A stretch of DNA of 64,000 bases from Lepisosteus oculatus. Its lineage: Eukaryota > Chordata > Actinopteri > Semionotiformes > Lepisosteidae. This document shows, piece by piece, positions 33,494-46,150 of this stretch; the stretch's first letter is position 1, and each line of letters opens with the position of its first letter. Below the pieces are notes generated by a model, which saw only the letters and a program-made list of their open reading frames with translations, ran no database searches and was not told the origin of the DNA. Position numbers and translations under genes: made by a program. The stretch lies in assembly GCF_040954835.1 (NCBI RefSeq), contig NC_090709.1, positions 40,590,975 through 40,654,974 on the forward strand, in the 5' to 3' direction.

Positions 33494-35290
33494 CCGTGCA
33501 GACACATACAACCGAAAAATAAAACCGTTCATCACTGCAAATAAGAATCGCTATAATTGGATTCGCGTTCAGATCACATTCAAACCCGCAACTACTGCTG
33601 TGGTTTGTTCAACGACTAATTGCACTTGAAGTCTCATCTGGTCTAATTTAGCATGAATAACCCTCTTAAAAACAGGAACATCCCGCTACACATCAACACG
33701 ACACAAAGTAATGATTCTACATATTCATTTACGGTTTAAATGAATTGAAATGCTCCGACTCAGAGCGTCTGGTAGTTCGTGCTAATGAGCACAACAATGC
33801 GGAGCCCTTTGTGTATTAAGCACGAGTCCAGCTGGTCTCTAACTTGACACACATTAAAAACAAACTTGGATAAAGTGCAACACGTCGCCCCTCAATGTGC
33901 AGAAGACCTGTGCAGACACAAATGTATATATGATACAGGCAACCGAAAAAAACGTTCGCTTACATATGAATCTGTATCATTTCTCAGTGCAAATAAAACC
34001 CGCTTCAATAGGATTCGCGTTCAAATTCAAACCCGCAGCTGCTGCTCTCGGTGGTGTCGTGGTTAATTGCACTTGAGTATGGCGTTAGTCATCTCGGACC
34101 CTCATCTGGTCTAATTTAGCATGAATGATCCTCTTAAATTAAAAACAGGAACATCCCGATATACATAAACACGGCACAAAGTAATAGTTCTATATTAACC
34201 TGACCAGCATATTCATTTACGGTTTAAATGAATTGAAATGCTCCGACTCAGAGCGTCTTGTAGTTCGTGCTAATGAGCACAACAACGCGGAGCCCCTTGT
34301 GTATTAAGCACAAGTTCAGCTGGTCTCCAACTTAACACACATTAAAAACAAACAGATTAAAGTACATTACATGTTGCTGCTTAAAGTGCTGAAGCCTGTT
34401 CAGACACAAATGTATACATGATACACACAACCGAGAAAAACGTTCGCCTACATATGAAGGATCTCCGGATGAATCATTATTTATCAGTGCACATAAAAGC
34501 CTCTTTAATAGGATTCGCGTTAAAATTCAAACGCAGTAGGCTCGTACCTCATCTGGTTTAATTTAACACGAATGACCCTCTTAAATTAAGAACAGGAACA
34601 TCACGTTATATATAAACACGACACAAAGTCATAGTTCTATTAACCTGACCAGCATATCCATTTACGGTTTAAATGAATTGAAATGCTCCGACTCAGAGCG
34701 TCTTGTAGTTCGTGTTAATCCGGACAACAATGCGGAGCCCCTTGTGTATTAAGCACAAGTTCAGCTGGTCTCCAATTTTACACACATTAAAAACAAAGTA
34801 AGATAAAGTGCAACACTTCGCCCCTAAATGTGCAGAAGACTTGTGTGCGCGCACACACACAAATGTATATATCATACATACAACCGCGAAAAACGTTCGC
34901 TTACCTATGAAGGATCTCCGTATGAATCTTCATACAAATAAAAGCAAATAAAAGCCTCTTCAATAGGATTCGCGTTCAAATTCAAACCCGCAGCTGCTGC
35001 TCTCGTTGGTGTCGTGATTAATTGCACTTGAGTATGGCGTTAGTCATCTCGGACCCTCATCTGGTCTAATTGAGCATGACTGACCTTAAATTAAAAAGAA
35101 CCTCCCGATATACATAAATACCACACAAAGTAATAATTCTACATATTCATTTACGGTTTAAATGAATTGAAATGCTCCGACCCTGTCCAGAGCGTCTTGT
35201 AGTTCGTGCTAATTAGGACAACAATACTGAGCCCTTTGTGTATTAAGCACGAGTTCAGCTGGTCTCCAGCTTCACTCCTCACGGGTTTTT
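33494..35290. repeat. ~445-489-bp satellite, 4 copies
   Basis: The anchor TGAATTGAAATGCTCCGA occurs at 33741, 34229, 34674 and 35163. That gives periods of 488, 445 and 489 bp, so one copy carries a ~44-bp deletion. Each unit also has TTCGCGTTCAAATTCAAAC and ACGGTTTAAATGAATTG. The array directly abuts the truncated Ig exon on its left and CpG-containing unique sequence on its right. No coding potential. Confidence 0.88.
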
Positions 35291-35770
35291 CGTAGCATTG
35301 AGCTCAGAGCTGTAGCTCTTCTCCAGACAGCAACGTGCTCTCCGAGAGCTCGTTATAACTGACCCACAGCGGTCAGTATGAAGTTTGCGCTGAACACTGT
35401 ACATCACCCACACGCGGTACCTCTGCTTCCGAGCCCAGTCAGCTCTGCTGTGTTCACGACAGGACCTCCGCTCTCTCTCTCTCTCCGGTGATCTGATCCG
35501 ACAAATGACATTTCCCTCCGCTCTGGGCCCCAGACCTCTCTCACACCACCTGGGTGCGATCGCACCCCGGCCAATCAGGAGACTCCGTCAATTAAGCAAT
35601 TAAGAGTCCAGAAAACTTGATTGAAAACGTTCAGTTCAGTTTCCGAAGAATGCATCTGAAAATAGTTATAATATAGATTTAAAAGGCACTTGTGTGACAA
35701 GGATAAGAAGCAGCAAACAGTACGTATAAGTGAATTCGGTTTAAAAATAAGATTTCCTAAAGCCGACATT
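35290..35770. other. Unique sequence between satellite and CCAAT array; no gene seen
   Basis: Contains a CT microsatellite (~35,470-35,490) and a further CCAATCAGG (35,571-35,579). No exon with usable borders was found. Confidence 0.5.
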
Positions 35771-35799
35771 CGATCAACTCAGGAAAGAGCTGGTCCAGA

Positions 35800-36095
35800 G
35801 AGCGGCCAATGGGAAAATTCCTTTGGCCGCTCTCTGGACCAATCAGGAGTGTGTTGCTGAACACTCTCTGGACCAATGGGAAAATTCCCCTGACCGCCCT
35901 CTGGACCAATGGAAAAATTCCCTTGGCCGCTCTCTGGACCAATCAGGAGTGTGTTGCTGACCGCTCTCTGGACCAATGGGAAAATTCCCTTGGCCGCTCT
36001 GTGAACCAATCAGGAGCCTCCGCCGTCTTCTCCCCCGCCCCATGAACCAGTCAGGTGTGTCCCTCGTCGCCTGCCTCTGCGCCAATCGGGCGTGG
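35800..36095 (+). promoter_or_regulatory. CCAAT-box array, ~33-bp phasing
   Basis: CCAAT pentamers occur at 35806, 35839, 35873, 35906, 35939, 35973 and 36006, with steps of 33-34 bp. A CCAGT follows at 36047 and a CCAAT at 36082. Alternate copies are CCAATCAG (the optimal NF-Y core) and CCAATGGGAAAATTCCC, the latter adding a palindromic GGGAAAATTCCC that resembles a kappaB site. The spacing is close to three helical turns, so all boxes face the same side of the DNA. This could be an enhancer or retroviral-LTR-like regulatory region, or simply a minisatellite that happens to contain CCAAT. Function is inferred, not shown. Confidence 0.6.
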
Positions 36096-36204
36096 CCGTG
36101 GTCTTCCCTGTGTGCCGATCACTCCCGCTGCCTGCCTGAGCTACACGCGGGCAGGTCCTGCAGGGCACGCTAGAGGGCGGTCAACACCCGCAACACCCGT
36201 TCAA

Positions 36205-36300
36205 GAATCGGGCTCACACCTGACGAAGCGCTGTGTTTTCTTTCTTCTCTTTTCAGCACCGGAATAAAGAATAAACCTGCTACTTGTTACTTGTTAAAAA
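36205..36300 (+). repeat. Dispersed element 3' end (CTCTTTTCAGCA…GGAATAAA)
   Basis: A TTTCTTTCTTCTCTTTTCAG run followed by CACCGGAATAAAGAATAAACC. The same arrangement appears degraded at 16,030-16,065 (+), 25,490-25,525 (-), 37,965-38,015 (-) and ~46,490 (+). It is therefore a repeat-family end with built-in polyadenylation signals rather than a splice acceptor. Confidence 0.5.
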
Positions 36301-36399
36301 GCCCGTCTCAGTTGAATGTTTGGAGACAGGAGGGAACCTGGCGAGACGGAGCCTAGCCAGACCGGCATAGGGCAGGACTGCTCACAGGGACTGCCAGTG

Positions 36400-36805
36400 G
36401 ACGACACACACACACCCTGGACAGGACAGCAGTCCATCACAGGACACACACACACACACCCTGGACAGGACAGCAGTCCATCACAGGACACACACACACT
36501 CACACACCCTGGACAGGACACCAGTCCATCACAGGACACACTCACACACCCTGGACAGGACACCAGTCCATCACAGGACACACTCACACACTCACACACC
36601 CTGGACAGGACACCAGTCCATCACAGGACACACACACACTCACACACCCTGGACAGGACACCAGTCCATCACAGGACACACACACACACCCTGGACAGGA
36701 CACCAGTCCATCACAGGACACACACACACTCACACACCCTGGACAGGACACCAGTCCATCACAGGACACACACACACACCCTGGACAGGACACCAGTCCA
36801 TCACA

Positions 36806-36861
<56 letters not shown>

Positions 36862-36955
36862 GGACAGGACACCAGTCCATCACAGGACACACACACACAC
36901 ACACACACCCTGGACAGGACACCAGTCCATCACAGGACACACACACACACAATAG
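36400..36955 (+). repeat. CA-rich minisatellite (CCCTGGACAGGACACCAGTC unit)
   Basis: Tandem copies of CCTGGACAGGACACCAGTC-CATCACAGGACA joined by (CA)n and CTCACA linkers of variable length. This is a common fish-type minisatellite. Other clusters are at 38.35 kb (inverted), 48.97-50.07 and 60.75-61.17 kb. The open frames are repeat-driven. Confidence 0.9.
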
Positions 36956-37199
36956 GTGGCCTTTAGGACCTCACTTAACCTGTATTAGCACGTGGAAACA
37001 GCTGATATGCTTTTATCAACAAACTTCATTTCCTTAGCAGGAATTTGTTCGCTGCATCTCGCTGCATCTCACTCACCCCAAAAAGTGCAGATTTATTCCA
37101 TTTTCCTTGTAAGAACAGTCATTTAAAATTGTGTTTCAGATTTGTTTGTTTTTTTAAAAAGACTAAGAGCTTGGACAATGATGTTTTGGACATCCACTG

Positions 37200-37790
37200 A
37201 TACAAGGAGCTCACCCAGCTGTGTCTGGAGAGAAGCCCCAGGGTATCAGCTTCAACCACAGGGCTGGGCAGCTTGTTCCCCACCCCCACCCCCCTCTGTG
37301 TACAGAAGAGCCCCCTGTCCTGACTGGATGAGCTCACCCAGCTGTGTCTGGAGAGAAGCCCCAGGGTATCGGCTTCAACAACATCACCAGGCAGCTTGTT
37401 CCCCACCCCCACCACCCTCTGTGTACAGAAGAGCCTCCTGTCCTGACTGGAGGAGCTCACCCAGCTGTGTCTGGAGAGAAGCCAGGGTATCGGCTTCAAC
37501 CACAGGGCTGGGCAGCTTGTTCCCCACCCCCACCCCCCTCTGTGTACAGAAGAACCTCCTGTCCTGACTGGAGGAGCTCAACCAGCTGTGTCTGGAGAGA
37601 AGCCAGGGTATCGGCTTCAACCACAGGGCTGGACAGCTTGTTCCCCACCACCACCACCCTCTGTGTACAGAAGAGCCTCCTGTCCTGACTGGAGGAGCTC
37701 ACCCAGCTGTGTCTGGAAAGAAGCCAGGATATCGGCTTCAACCACAGGGCTGGGCAGCCTGTTCCCCACCCCCACCCCCCTCTGTGTAAA
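37200..37790 (-). repeat. 121-bp LINE-tail minisatellite, cluster 2
   Basis: About five copies with the LINE-sense on the minus strand. Units differ by the presence of CCCCAGG versus CCAGG and by an ACATCACC variant. Confidence 0.85.
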
Positions 37791-38339
37791 TTGCAAATAT
37801 AAGCAATTTGGTTCTTCTGATGCTTAGCAAATGCTTCCCGTGCCTCTTAACTAGGGAGGTCATCAGTCTCCCAAGAAGAAAACCATCTCCTGAAGGCAAA
37901 ACAGGATTTTGAAGTGGCCACTGTGAGCAATCCTAGTGTCAGGACAGATCTGAGGGACAGGTAAAGGTTTATTCCCTGCTGAAAAGAAACTTTCTCTTCC
38001 TTTCAGCCGGGACTAAACCTTTGCCGGAGACACTCCAATCAAAACGCACAAGGTCACTCGTAAAAATGTGCGTCCCCAGCACAGATGAAGGTCTGTCCAG
38101 GTCCGAGCGGCACCGTGTTCTGCGATTCAGAAGGAGGGACACGAAACTCCCACTGAGACACGGCCCCCGTGTCGCGTGGTACACGCCCAAACCCAGCGGA
38201 CCGCGCACAAGTGGGAGTGGGAGGCAATCGGTCGGGCTGCGCGTGCCTCGGGGATCGTGGGCGTACTTTGAGACAATCGTCCCGATCCGGTGTGTTTAAA
38301 ACCCAGACTCCGGCTTCCTCTCGCAGTCTAGAGACAGGC

Positions 38340-38535
38340 TGCAGGGTGCTGTCCAGGGTGTGTGAGTGTGTGTGTGTGTCCTGTGATGGACTGGTGTCCT
38401 GTCCAGGGTGTGTGAGTGTGTGTGTGTCCTGTGATGGACTGGTGTCCTGTCCAGGGTGTGTGAGTGTGTGTGTGTCCTGTGATGGACTGCTGTCCTGTCC
38501 AGGGTGTGTGAGTGTGTGTGTGTCCTTTGATGGAT
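38340..38535 (-). repeat. CA-rich minisatellite, inverted cluster
   Basis: Four copies of the complement of CCTGGACAGGACACCAGTC (TGATGGACTGGTGTCCTGTCC) with (TG)n linkers. Confidence 0.9.
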
Positions 38536-38774
38536 GGAGGGGGTGTGATTGGATTGTGTTACTGAAGTGAAACGTCCTCAAACACTCCCCCCAACCGCCG
38601 CCACCAGCCACAACAGAAATCACTTCACCCCCACAGTCACCTCCTGCGCAGAGCCCAGGCCACAGAGAGGAGACGATCTCTAGCAGAGCTGGATGGAAAG
38701 TCCCCACAGCGTGTGTGTGTGTGTGAGAGAGAGAGAGAGTGGGGGTTTACGATTCCGATTGCAAGAAAAGTCTC

Positions 38775-41700
38775 TCCTCCCAGAACACACACAGTCCCCC
38801 CAAAACACACACTCTCCTCCCAGAACACACACAGTCCCCCCAAAACACACACTCTCCTCTCAGAACACACACACTCCCCCCAAAACACACACTCTCCTGT
38901 CAGAACACACACAGTCCCCCCAAAACACACACTCTCCTCTCAGAACACACACAGTCCCCCCAAAACACACACTCTCCTCCCAGAACACACACAGTCCCCC
39001 CAAAACACACACTCTCCTCCCAGAACACACACAGTCCCCCCAAAACACACACTCTCCTCTCAGAACACACACACTCCCCCCAAAACACACACTCTCCTCT
39101 CAGAACACACACACTCCCCCCAAAACACACACTCTCCTCTCAGAACACACACAGTCCCCCCAAAACACACACTCTCCTCCCAGAACACACACAGTCCCCC
39201 CAAAACACACACTCTCCTCCCAGAACACACACAGTCCCCCCAAAACACACACTCTCCTCTCAGAACACACACACTCCCCCCAAAACACACACTCTCCTGT
39301 CAGAACACACACAGTCCCCCCAAAACACACACTCTCCTCTCAGAACACACACAGTCCCCCCAAAACACACACTCTCCTCCCAGAACACACACAGTCCCCC
39401 CAAAACACACACTCTCCTCTCAGAACACACACACTCCCCCCAAAACACACACTCTCCTGTCAGAACACACACAGTCCCCCCAAAACACACACAGTCCCCC
39501 CAAAACACACACTCTCCTCTCAGAACACACACAGTCCCCCCAAAACACACACTCTCCTCCCAGAACACACACTCCCCCCAAAACACACACTCTCCTCTCA
39601 GAACACACACAGTCCCCCCAAAACACACACTCTCCTCTCAGAACACACACAGTCTCCCCAAAACACACACTCTCCTCTCAGAACACACACAGTCCCCCCA
39701 AAACACACACTCTCCTCCCAGAACACACACAGTCCCCCCAAAACACACACTCTCCTCTCAGAACACACACAGTCCCCCCAAAACACACACTCTCCTCCCA
39801 GAACACACACAGTCCCCCCAAAACACACACTGTCCTCCCAGAACACACACAGTCCCCCCAAAACACACACTCTCCTCCCAGAACACACACAGTCCCCCCA
39901 AAACACACACTCTCCTCTCAGAACACACACAGTCCCCCCAAAACACACACTCTCCTCCCAGAACACACACAGTCCCCCCAAAACACACACTCTCCTCCCA
40001 GAACACACACTCCCCCCAAAACACACACTCTGCTCCCAGAACACACACAGTCCCCCCAAAACACACACTCTCCTCTCAGAACACACACAGTCCCCCCAAA
40101 ACACACACTGTCCTCTCAGAACACACACAGTCCCCCCAAAACACACACTCTCCTCCCAGAACACACACAGTCCCCCCAAAACACCCACTCTCCTCTCAGA
40201 ACACACACAGTCCCCCCAAAACACACACTCTCCTGTCAGAACACACACAGTCCCCCCAAAACACACACTCTCCTCTCAGAACACACACAGTCCCCCCAAA
40301 ACACACACTCTCCTCTCAGAACACACACAGTCCCCCCAAAACACACACTCTGCTCCCAGAACACACACTCCCCCCAAAACACACACTCTCCTCTCAGAAC
40401 ACACACAGTCCCCCCAAAACACACACTCTCCTCTCAGAACACACACAGTCCCCCCAAAACACACACTCTGCTCCCAGAACACACACTCCCCCCCAAAACA
40501 CACACTCTCCTCTCAGAACACACACAGTCCCCCCAAAACACACACTCTGCTCCCAGAACACACACAGTCCCCCCAAAACACACACTCTCCTCTCAGAACA
40601 CACACAGTCCCCCCAAAACACACACTCTCCTCTCAGAACACACACAGTCCCCCCAAAACACACACTCTGCTCCCAGAACACACACAGTCCCCCCAAAACA
40701 CACACTCTCCTCTCAGAACACACACAGTCCCCCCAAAACACACACTCTCCTCTCAGAACACACACAGTCCCCCCAAAACACACACTCTCCTCTCAGAACA
40801 CACACAGCCCCCCCAAAACACACACTCTCCTCTCAGAACACACACAGCCCCCCCAAAACACACACTCTCCTCTCAGAACACACACAGTCCCCCCAAAACA
40901 CACACTCTCCTCCCAGAACACACACAGTCCCCCAAAAACACACACTCTCCTCCCAGAACACACACAGTCCCCCCAAAACACACACTCTCCTCTCAGAACA
41001 CACACAGTCCCCCCAAAACACACACTCTCCTCCCAGAACACACACAGTCCCCCCAAAACACACACTCTCCTCTCAGAACACACACTCCCCCCCAAAACAC
41101 ACACTCTCCTCCCAGAACACACACAGTCCCCCCAAAACACACACTTTCCTCTCAGAACACACACAGTCCCCCCAAAACACACACTTTCCTCTCAGAACAC
41201 ACACAGTCCCCCAAAAACACACACTCTCCTCCCAGAACACACACAGTCCCCCCAAAACACACACTCTGCTCCCAGAACAAACACAGTCCCCCCAAAACAC
41301 ACACTCTCCTCCCAGAACACACACAGTCCCCCCAAAACACACACTCTGCTCCCAGAACAAACACAGTCCCCCCAAAAACACACACTCTCCTCCCAGAACG
41401 CACACAGCCCCCCCAAAACACACACTCTCCTCTCAGAACACACACAGTCCCCCCAAAACACACACTCTCCTCTCAGAACACACACAGTCCCCCCAAAAAC
41501 ACACACTCTCCTCTCAGAACACACACAGTCCCCCCAAAACACACACTCTGCTCCCAGAACACACACAGTCCCCCCAAAACACACACTCTCCTCTCAGAAC
41601 ACACACAGTCCCCCCAAAACACACACAGTCCCCCCAAAACACACACTCTCCTCCCAGAACACACACAGTCCCCCCAAAACACACACTCTGCTCCCAGAAC

Positions 41701-44330
41701 ACACACAGTCCCCCAAAACACACACTCTCCTCTCAGAACACACACAGTCCCCCCAAAACACACACTCTGCTCTCAGAACACACACAGTCCCCCCAAAACA
41801 CACACTCTCCTCTCAGAACACACACAGTCCCCCCAAAACACACACTCTCCTCTCAGAACACACACAGTCCCCCCAAAACACACACTCTCCTCTCAGAACA
41901 CACACACTCCCCCCAAAACACACACTCTCCTCTCAGAACACACACAGTCCCCCCAAAACACACACTCTCCTCTCAGAACACACACTCCCCCCAAAACACA
42001 CACTCTCCTCCCAGAACACACACAGTCCCCCCAAAACACACACTCTCCTCTCAGAACACACACAGTCCCCCCAAAACACACACTCTCCTCCCAGAACACA
42101 CACAGTCCCCCCAAAACACACACTCTGCTCCCAGAACACACACAGTCCCCCCAAAACACACACTCTCCTCTCAGAACACACACTCCCCCCAAAACACACA
42201 CTCTCCTCTCAGAACACACACAGTCCCCCCAAAACACACACTCTCCTCCCAGAACACACACAGTCCCCCCAAAACACACACTCTCCTCTCAGAACACACA
42301 CAGTCCCCCCAAAACACACACTCTCCTCTCAGAACACACAGAGTCCCCCCAAAACACACACTCTGCTCCCAGAACACACACAGTCCCCCCAAAACACACA
42401 CTCTCCTCTCAGAACACACACAGTCCCCCCAAAACACACACTCTGCTCTCAGAACACACAGAGTCCCCCCAAAACACACACTCTGCTCCCAGAACACACA
42501 CAGTCCCCCCAAAACACACACTCTCCTCCCAGAACACACACAGTCCCCCCAAAACACACACTCTCCTCTCAGAACACACACAGTCCCCCCAAAACACACA
42601 CTCTCCTCCCAGAACACACACAGTCCCCCCAAAACACACACTCTCCTCCCAGAACACACACAGTCCCCCCAAAACACACACTCTCCTCTCAGAACACACA
42701 CAGTCCCCCCAAAACACACACTCTCCTCCCAGAACACACACAGTCCCCCCAAAACACCCACTCTCCTCTCAGAACACACACAGTCCCCCCAAAACACACA
42801 CTCTCCTCTCAGAACACACACAGTCCCCCCAAAACACACACTCTCCTCTCAGAACACACACAGTCCCCCCAAAACACACACTCTCCTCCCAGAACACACA
42901 CAGTCCCCCCAAAACACACACTCTCCTCCCAGAACACACACAGTCACCCCAAAACACACACTCTCCTCTCAGAACACACACAGTCCCCCCAAAACACACA
43001 CTCTCCTCTCAGAACACACACAGTCCCCCCAAAACACACACTCTCCTCCCAGAACACACACAGTCCCCCCAAAACACACACTCTCCTCCCAGAACACACA
43101 CAGTCCCCCCAAAACACACACTCTCCTCTCAGAACACACACTCCCCCCCAAAACACACACTCTCCTCTCAGAACACACACAGTCCCCCCAAAACACACAC
43201 TCTCCTCTCAGAACACACACAGTCCCCCCAAAACACCCACTCTCCTCTCAGAACACACACAGTCCCCCCAAAACACACACTCTCCTCCCAGAACACACAC
43301 AGTCCCCCCAAAACACACACTCTCCTCTCAGAACACACACAGTCCCCCCAAAACACACACTCTCCTCCCAGAACACACACAGTCCCCCCAAAACACACAC
43401 TCTCCTCTCAGAACACACACAGTCCCCCCAAAACACACACTCTCCTCTCAGAACACACACAGTCCCCCCAAAACACACACTCTCCTCCCAGAACACACAC
43501 AGTCACCCCAAAACACACACTCTCCTCCCAGAACACACACAGTCACCCCAAAACACACACTCTCCTCTCAGAACACACACAGTCCCCCCAAAACACACAC
43601 TCTCCTCCCAGAACACACACAGTCCCCCCAAAACACACACTCTCCTCTCAGAACACACACAGTCCCCCCAAAACACACACTCTCCTCTCAGAACACACAC
43701 AGTCCCCCCAAAACACACACTCTCCTCTCAGAACACACACAGTCCCCCCAAAACACACACTCTCCTCCCAGAACACACACAGTCCCCCCAAAACACACAC
43801 TCTCCTCTCAGAACACACACTCCCCCCCAAAACACACACTCTCCTCTCAGAACACACACAGTCCCCCCAAAACACACACTCTCCTCTCGGAACACACACT
43901 CCCCCCAAAACACACACTCTGCTCTCAGAACACACACAGTCCCCGAAAAACACACACTCTCCTCTCAGAACACACACAGCCCCCACAAAACACACACAGT
44001 CCCCCCAAAACACACACTCTCCTCTCAAAACACACACAGTCCCCCCAAAACACACACTCTGCTCCCAGAACACACACAGTCCCCCCAAAACACACACTCT
44101 CCTCCCAGAACACACACAGTCCCCCCAAAACACACACTCTCCTCTCAGAACACACACAGCCCCCACAAAACACACACTCTCCTCCCAGAACACACACAGT
44201 CCCCCCAAAACACACACTCTCCTCTCAGAACACACACAGTCCCCGAAAAACACACACTCTCCTCCCAGAACACACACAGTCCCCAACAAAAACACACACT
44301 CTCCTCCCAGAACACGCACAGTCCCCCAGA
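38775..44330. repeat. 5.5-kb minisatellite, 40-bp unit, ~138 copies
   Basis: The unit is CTCTCCTCTCAGAACACACA plus CAGTCCCCCCAAAACACACA, 40 bp, with variant sites (CTCC / CTCT / CTGT / GCTCC and AGTC / ACTC). Local 200-bp (five-unit) higher-order repeats are visible near 38.86-39.29 kb. Rare variants such as AAACACCCACTC (40,185; 42,755; 43,230) mark internal duplications. Some units are shortened (ACACACTCCCC). The unit has no stop in any plus frame, so three overlapping frames of 1,867-1,985 codons exist. They are artefacts, since 40 is 1 mod 3 and each frame cycles through the same 40 codons. Confidence 0.97.
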
Positions 44331-44339
44331 AAGCGCTTC

Positions 44340-45000
44340 TAAGACGATGCGGTGTGTGTGTGTGTTTGTGTGTGTGTCTACGCGTCCTTCGGTTTTCACT
44401 TACAAACCGCCGAGTCAATCTCACAATTAACCTCGCGGAGTTTCTATCTGCTGTAAGTGCGACAGCGAGCGTCTTGGTTCCGGGCGCCGGAAGCAGCGCC
44501 GTCACACCTGTCTGCCCAGACGGCACACGGCCACAGGTGGACCACCTAACCTTCCGAGCAGAACGACGGGCACAACACAACAAACACAACCGCCCCCCCG
44601 TCCCCCGTCCCGTGTGGAAGCTCCTGTCTTCTGCTGTCCCCGGTGTGTGACTCCGGTTTCAGCCAGTGACGCGTTCCCGATCCCTACCGTTGGCACACAG
44701 CACGCAAGAGCCGTTTTCAAAAAAAACAAAAACAAAACCAAACCCCCCCATCATTAGCGGAAAACCCGCGGCGGCACCGCTGACTTCCGAGAACTGGGGA
44801 CGTTTGCTCCTTGTTGTTGTTGACTCAGAGGCAGAGCCGTCTCCGCGGACACTCGGCTCGCTGATCAGAAAACCCACACCCGCCAGCCCTGCGCCAACGG
44901 CGGCTTGTTTCGGTTCCAGATCGGGGTGACGTTTGCAGGAGATTTAGCGGGGGGTTTGGAGACCCCGGATCTGCGTTGGAGGCTCTGAAACTCGTGTTTT
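44340..45000. other. CpG-rich unique sequence, no gene identified
   Basis: A short (TG)n tract (44,350-44,380) is followed by CpG-containing unique DNA with no recognisable exon. It could be a CpG island shore or old retroelement 5' sequence. Confidence 0.4.
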
Positions 45001-45053
45001 TTTTTGGGGGGTGGGTGGGGGACTGGAGGACAGAGGTTTTGGGGGGGGTTGGA

Positions 45054-46150
45054 GATGAGGAGTCCGAGGTTGTTGGGGGTAGACATGTTGTGCGTTTTTG
45101 AGGCGCAGGTTTTGAGGTTGTGAGTGTGAGGTTGTTGGGGGTAGGCATGTTGTGCGTTTTTGAGACGCAGGTTGTGAGTCCGAGGTTGTTGGGGGTAGAC
45201 ATGTTGTGCATTTTTGAGGCGCAGGTTTTGAGGTTGTGATTCCAAGGTTTTGGGGGTAGACATGTTGTGCGTTTTTGGGGCACAGGTTTTGAGGTTGTGA
45301 GTCCAAGGTTTTGGGGGTAGACATCTTGTGCGTTTTTGAGACACAGGTTTTGAGGTTGTGAGTCCGAGGTTGTTGGGGGTAGACATGTTGTGCGTTTTTG
45401 AGGCGCAGGTTTTGAGGTTGTGAGGTTGTGAGTCCGAGGTTGCTGGGGGTAGACGTGCGTTTTTGAGACGCAGTTTGTGAGTCTGAGGTTGTTGGCGGTA
45501 GACATGTTGTGCGTTTTTGAGACCCAGGTTGTGAGTCCGAGGTTGTTGGGGGTAGACATCTTGTGCGTTTTTGAGACGCAGGTTTTGGGGTTTTGAGGTT
45601 GTGAGTCCGAGGTTGCTGGGGGTAGACATGTTGTGCGTTTTTGAGACGCAGGTTTTGGGGTTTTGAGGTTGTGAGTCCAAGGTTTTGGGGGTAGACATGT
45701 TGTGTGTTTTTGAGGCGCAGGTTTTGAGGTTGTGAGGTTGTGAGTCCGAGGTTGCTGGGGGTAGACACCTTGTGTGTTTTTGAGACGCGGGTTTGGAGAC
45801 GAGGACTTGTGAAGCACGGAGACAGGGTTTTGGGGGGACAACGCCTTCGAAACTGCCGGTACAAAAGCACATGTTCCTTGTTTTAAGGATGGTGATGGTG
45901 AGATGGTGAGTCTGAGGTTGTTGGGGGTAGACATGTTGTGCGTTTTTGAGGCGCAGGTTTTGAGGTTGTGAGTGTGAGGTTGTTGGGGGTAGACATGTTG
46001 TGCGTTTTTGAGGCGCAGGTTTTGAGGTTGTGAGTGTGAGGTTGTTGGGGGTAGACATGTTGTGCGTTTTCGAGACCCAGGTTGTGAGTCCGAGGTTGCT
46101 GGGGGTAGACATCTTGTGCGTTTTTGAGACGCGGGTTTGGAGACGAGGAC
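45054..46150 (-). repeat. ~62-bp minisatellite (GGTTGTTGGGGGTAGACATG unit)
   Basis: About 17 copies with a modal period of 62 bp (45081 to 45143) and variants of 54-73 bp caused by gain or loss of a TTTTGAGGTTGTGAG segment. The near absence of stops on the minus strand gives overlapping 308-510 codon frames in all phases (words such as STPNNLGLTT and QKRTTCLPP). With period lengths mixed relative to 3, a conserved protein is very unlikely. Confidence 0.9.

Noticed and set aside
36228-36256. Splice acceptor at the TTCTCTTTTCAG|CACCGG site
   Set aside because: The same pyrimidine run plus CAGCA…GGAATAAA recurs at four other places, also within degenerate arrays, so it is part of a dispersed repeat.
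35780-36310. Solo endogenous-retrovirus LTR
   Set aside because: CCAAT boxes and AATAAA signals are LTR-like, but no TG…CA ends, target-site duplication, primer-binding site or internal coding sequence could be identified. Kept only as an alternative for the CCAAT array.
36316-36966. Frames with HTHTHTHT and CVCVCV repeats (also at 48.4-50.1 and 60.3-61.5 kb)
   Set aside because: (CA)n and the CCTGGACAGGACACCAGTC minisatellite explain them fully.
38775-44330. CRISPR array
   Set aside because: The units are contiguous with no unique spacers, and the sequence is vertebrate.
38693-44650. Giant plus-strand open frames of 1,867-1,985 codons
   Set aside because: They lie in a 40-bp minisatellite without stop codons. 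All three frames are open and read the same 40-residue cycle, so nothing distinguishes one as coding.
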